Shown here piece after piece: positions 32,277-32,909 of a DNA stretch of 32,909 bases. Below the pieces are notes generated by a model. The model ran no database searches. It saw only the letters and a list, made by a program, of their open reading frames with translations, and was not told where the DNA came from. Numbering within the stretch: position 1 is the stretch's first letter; each line of letters opens with the position of its first letter. This stretch comes from Pseudobdellovibrionaceae bacterium. GTDB taxonomy: Bacteria; Bdellovibrionota; Bdellovibrionia; Bdellovibrionales; Bdellovibrionaceae. The translations under genes and the position numbers were made by a program. The stretch lies in assembly GCA_013359135.1 (NCBI GenBank), contig JABWCN010000048.1:1-32909 (forward strand). The letters are read 5' to 3'.

Positions 32277-32816
32277 TTAAATTTTGCTATGCTGTAGGTA
32301 AGGGCTAGCATAAATCTTTAGACATAAGTGAGTCTTGAAAAGATTTGGATATTTATTTTTAAAAAAAGAAATAAAATCACCGTAGTTTCCTATTAAAACT
32401 AGTGGATTGTTAGCACTTCGTTCTGTAATCGAAATTTGGACTTTTTCAGATAAAACTCCAAGAGAATTCAAATAATTTAAAGCATTAAAAAAATGTATTT
32501 CATTAGGAATATAGTGTCCGCTAGAGTTATCAATACTTATAATTTTACCAGCTCTAAATTTAACATTACCAGCAAAAATAACATCTTCACCGGCAACAGG
32601 TGAAGAGTGATGTAGACTAAACATTCTTATTGAAGATAAATGATAGATTTTCATATCAGCAGATATAACAAAAATTCTTTTAATCAACGAATACATTTTA
32701 TACTGGTTACCATTAACTAGGCGGCCATTGACTGGAAGTATTTCAAGTTTAATTCTTTCACTAGGGTTATAATAGGGTGTAGTTTTTAAATCTTTTTCGA
32801 TATAGATTTTTTGCAT
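32277..32816 (-). CDS. Probable exported protein, start uncertain at window edge
   Basis: 179 residues from ATG 32816. The frame stays open upstream of this ATG to a TAA at 32909-32907, and the extra 30 codons read like a signal peptide (KIFIYFISVLTIIWIKPLKA, then NEPSL). No ATG, GTG or TTG exists in that extension, so either the gene truly starts at ATG 32816 without an export signal, it uses a rare ATT/ATA start, or a frameshift separates it from a start beyond the edge. ATG 32816 has no ribosome binding site. The body is beta-rich in the middle (AGEDVIFAGNVKFRAGKIIS, then SGHYIPNEIHFFNALNYLNS) and contains no motif that I can name. Confidence 0.6.
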   Translation of the reverse strand: MQKIYIEKDLKTTPYYNPSERIKLEILPVNGRLVNGNQYKMYSLIKRIFVISADMKIYHLSSIRMFSLHHSSPVAGEDVIFAGNVKFRAGKIISIDNSSGHYIPNEIHFFNALNYLNSLGVLSEKVQISITERSANNPLVLIGNYGDFISFFKNKYPNLFKTHLCLKIYASPYLQHSKI

Positions 32817-32909
32817 AGGGATTAACGAGGGTTCGTTAGCAGCTTTAAGTGGTTTAATCCAAATAATTGTTAAAACTGAGATGAAGTATATAAAAATTTT
32901 TGTTATTTA

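Noticed and set aside
1-32909. CRISPR arrays, insertion sequences and rRNA genes
   Set aside because: I looked for regularly spaced repeats, transposase motifs and rRNA signatures by eye and saw none.

Overview
The window looks like chromosomal DNA of an AT-rich Gram-negative bacterium, most likely a member of Bdellovibrionota (Bdellovibrio relatives). This is inferred from gene content: a remnant of a TIGR02147-type regulator (a family abundant in Bdellovibrio and Fibrobacter), lipoproteins with an F-Q-N-C type lipobox, and many large exported proteins with no recognisable family. No 16S rRNA or other decisive marker is present, so the assignment is moderate. Start codons were re-chosen for many genes from ribosome binding sites, signal peptides or family N-termini.

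Layout. (1) 1-3265, plus strand: the end of a lipoprotein gene, a XerD-like tyrosine recombinase with a strong structured terminator, and a ComM/YifB AAA+ protein. (2) 3270-6242: tRNA-Cys(GCA) with its own promoter, a patch of short repeats, then a minus-strand KAP-type P-loop NTPase and a HigB/HigA-like toxin-antitoxin pair whose promoter holds two tandem palindromic operators. This has the look of a small defence or addiction island beside a tRNA, though no integrase is visible. (3) 6243-11160: a worn accessory stretch with a gene broken by a stop codon in its signal peptide, a lipoprotein, a cupin, a two-helix membrane protein, a truncated TIGR02147 regulator, a small secreted protein, an Lrp/AsnC regulator with dyad sites in its divergent promoter, and a PaiB-like FMN-binding protein. 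(4) 11192-26527: six consecutive large genes, all predicted exported: a 1066-residue lipoprotein, an ABC1/UbiB kinase-like protein with a signal peptide, two unrecognised secreted proteins (368 and 1016 residues), a helical coiled-coil secreted protein, and a ClpA/ClpB-related AAA+ protein with a signal peptide. (5) 26570-31136, minus strand: a complete phosphotransferase operon (EIICBA, HPr, EI) ending in a DTW-domain tRNA-modification gene. (6) 31378-32909: small secreted and zinc-ribbon proteins and a gene at the right edge.

The most interesting part is region 4. It encodes two nucleotide-dependent enzyme folds, an atypical kinase and a Clp-type AAA+ ATPase, both carrying Sec-type signal peptides, in the middle of other exported proteins. 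The AAA+ protein keeps the catalytic motifs of its second ATPase domain, has a first domain recognisable only as a degenerate relic, and lacks the aromatic pore loop. The kinase-like protein keeps H-A-D-x-H-x-G-N and DFG but has Arg in place of the usual VAIK-type Lys. I know of no described system with this composition. Whether the genes act together is inference from adjacency and shared export signals.
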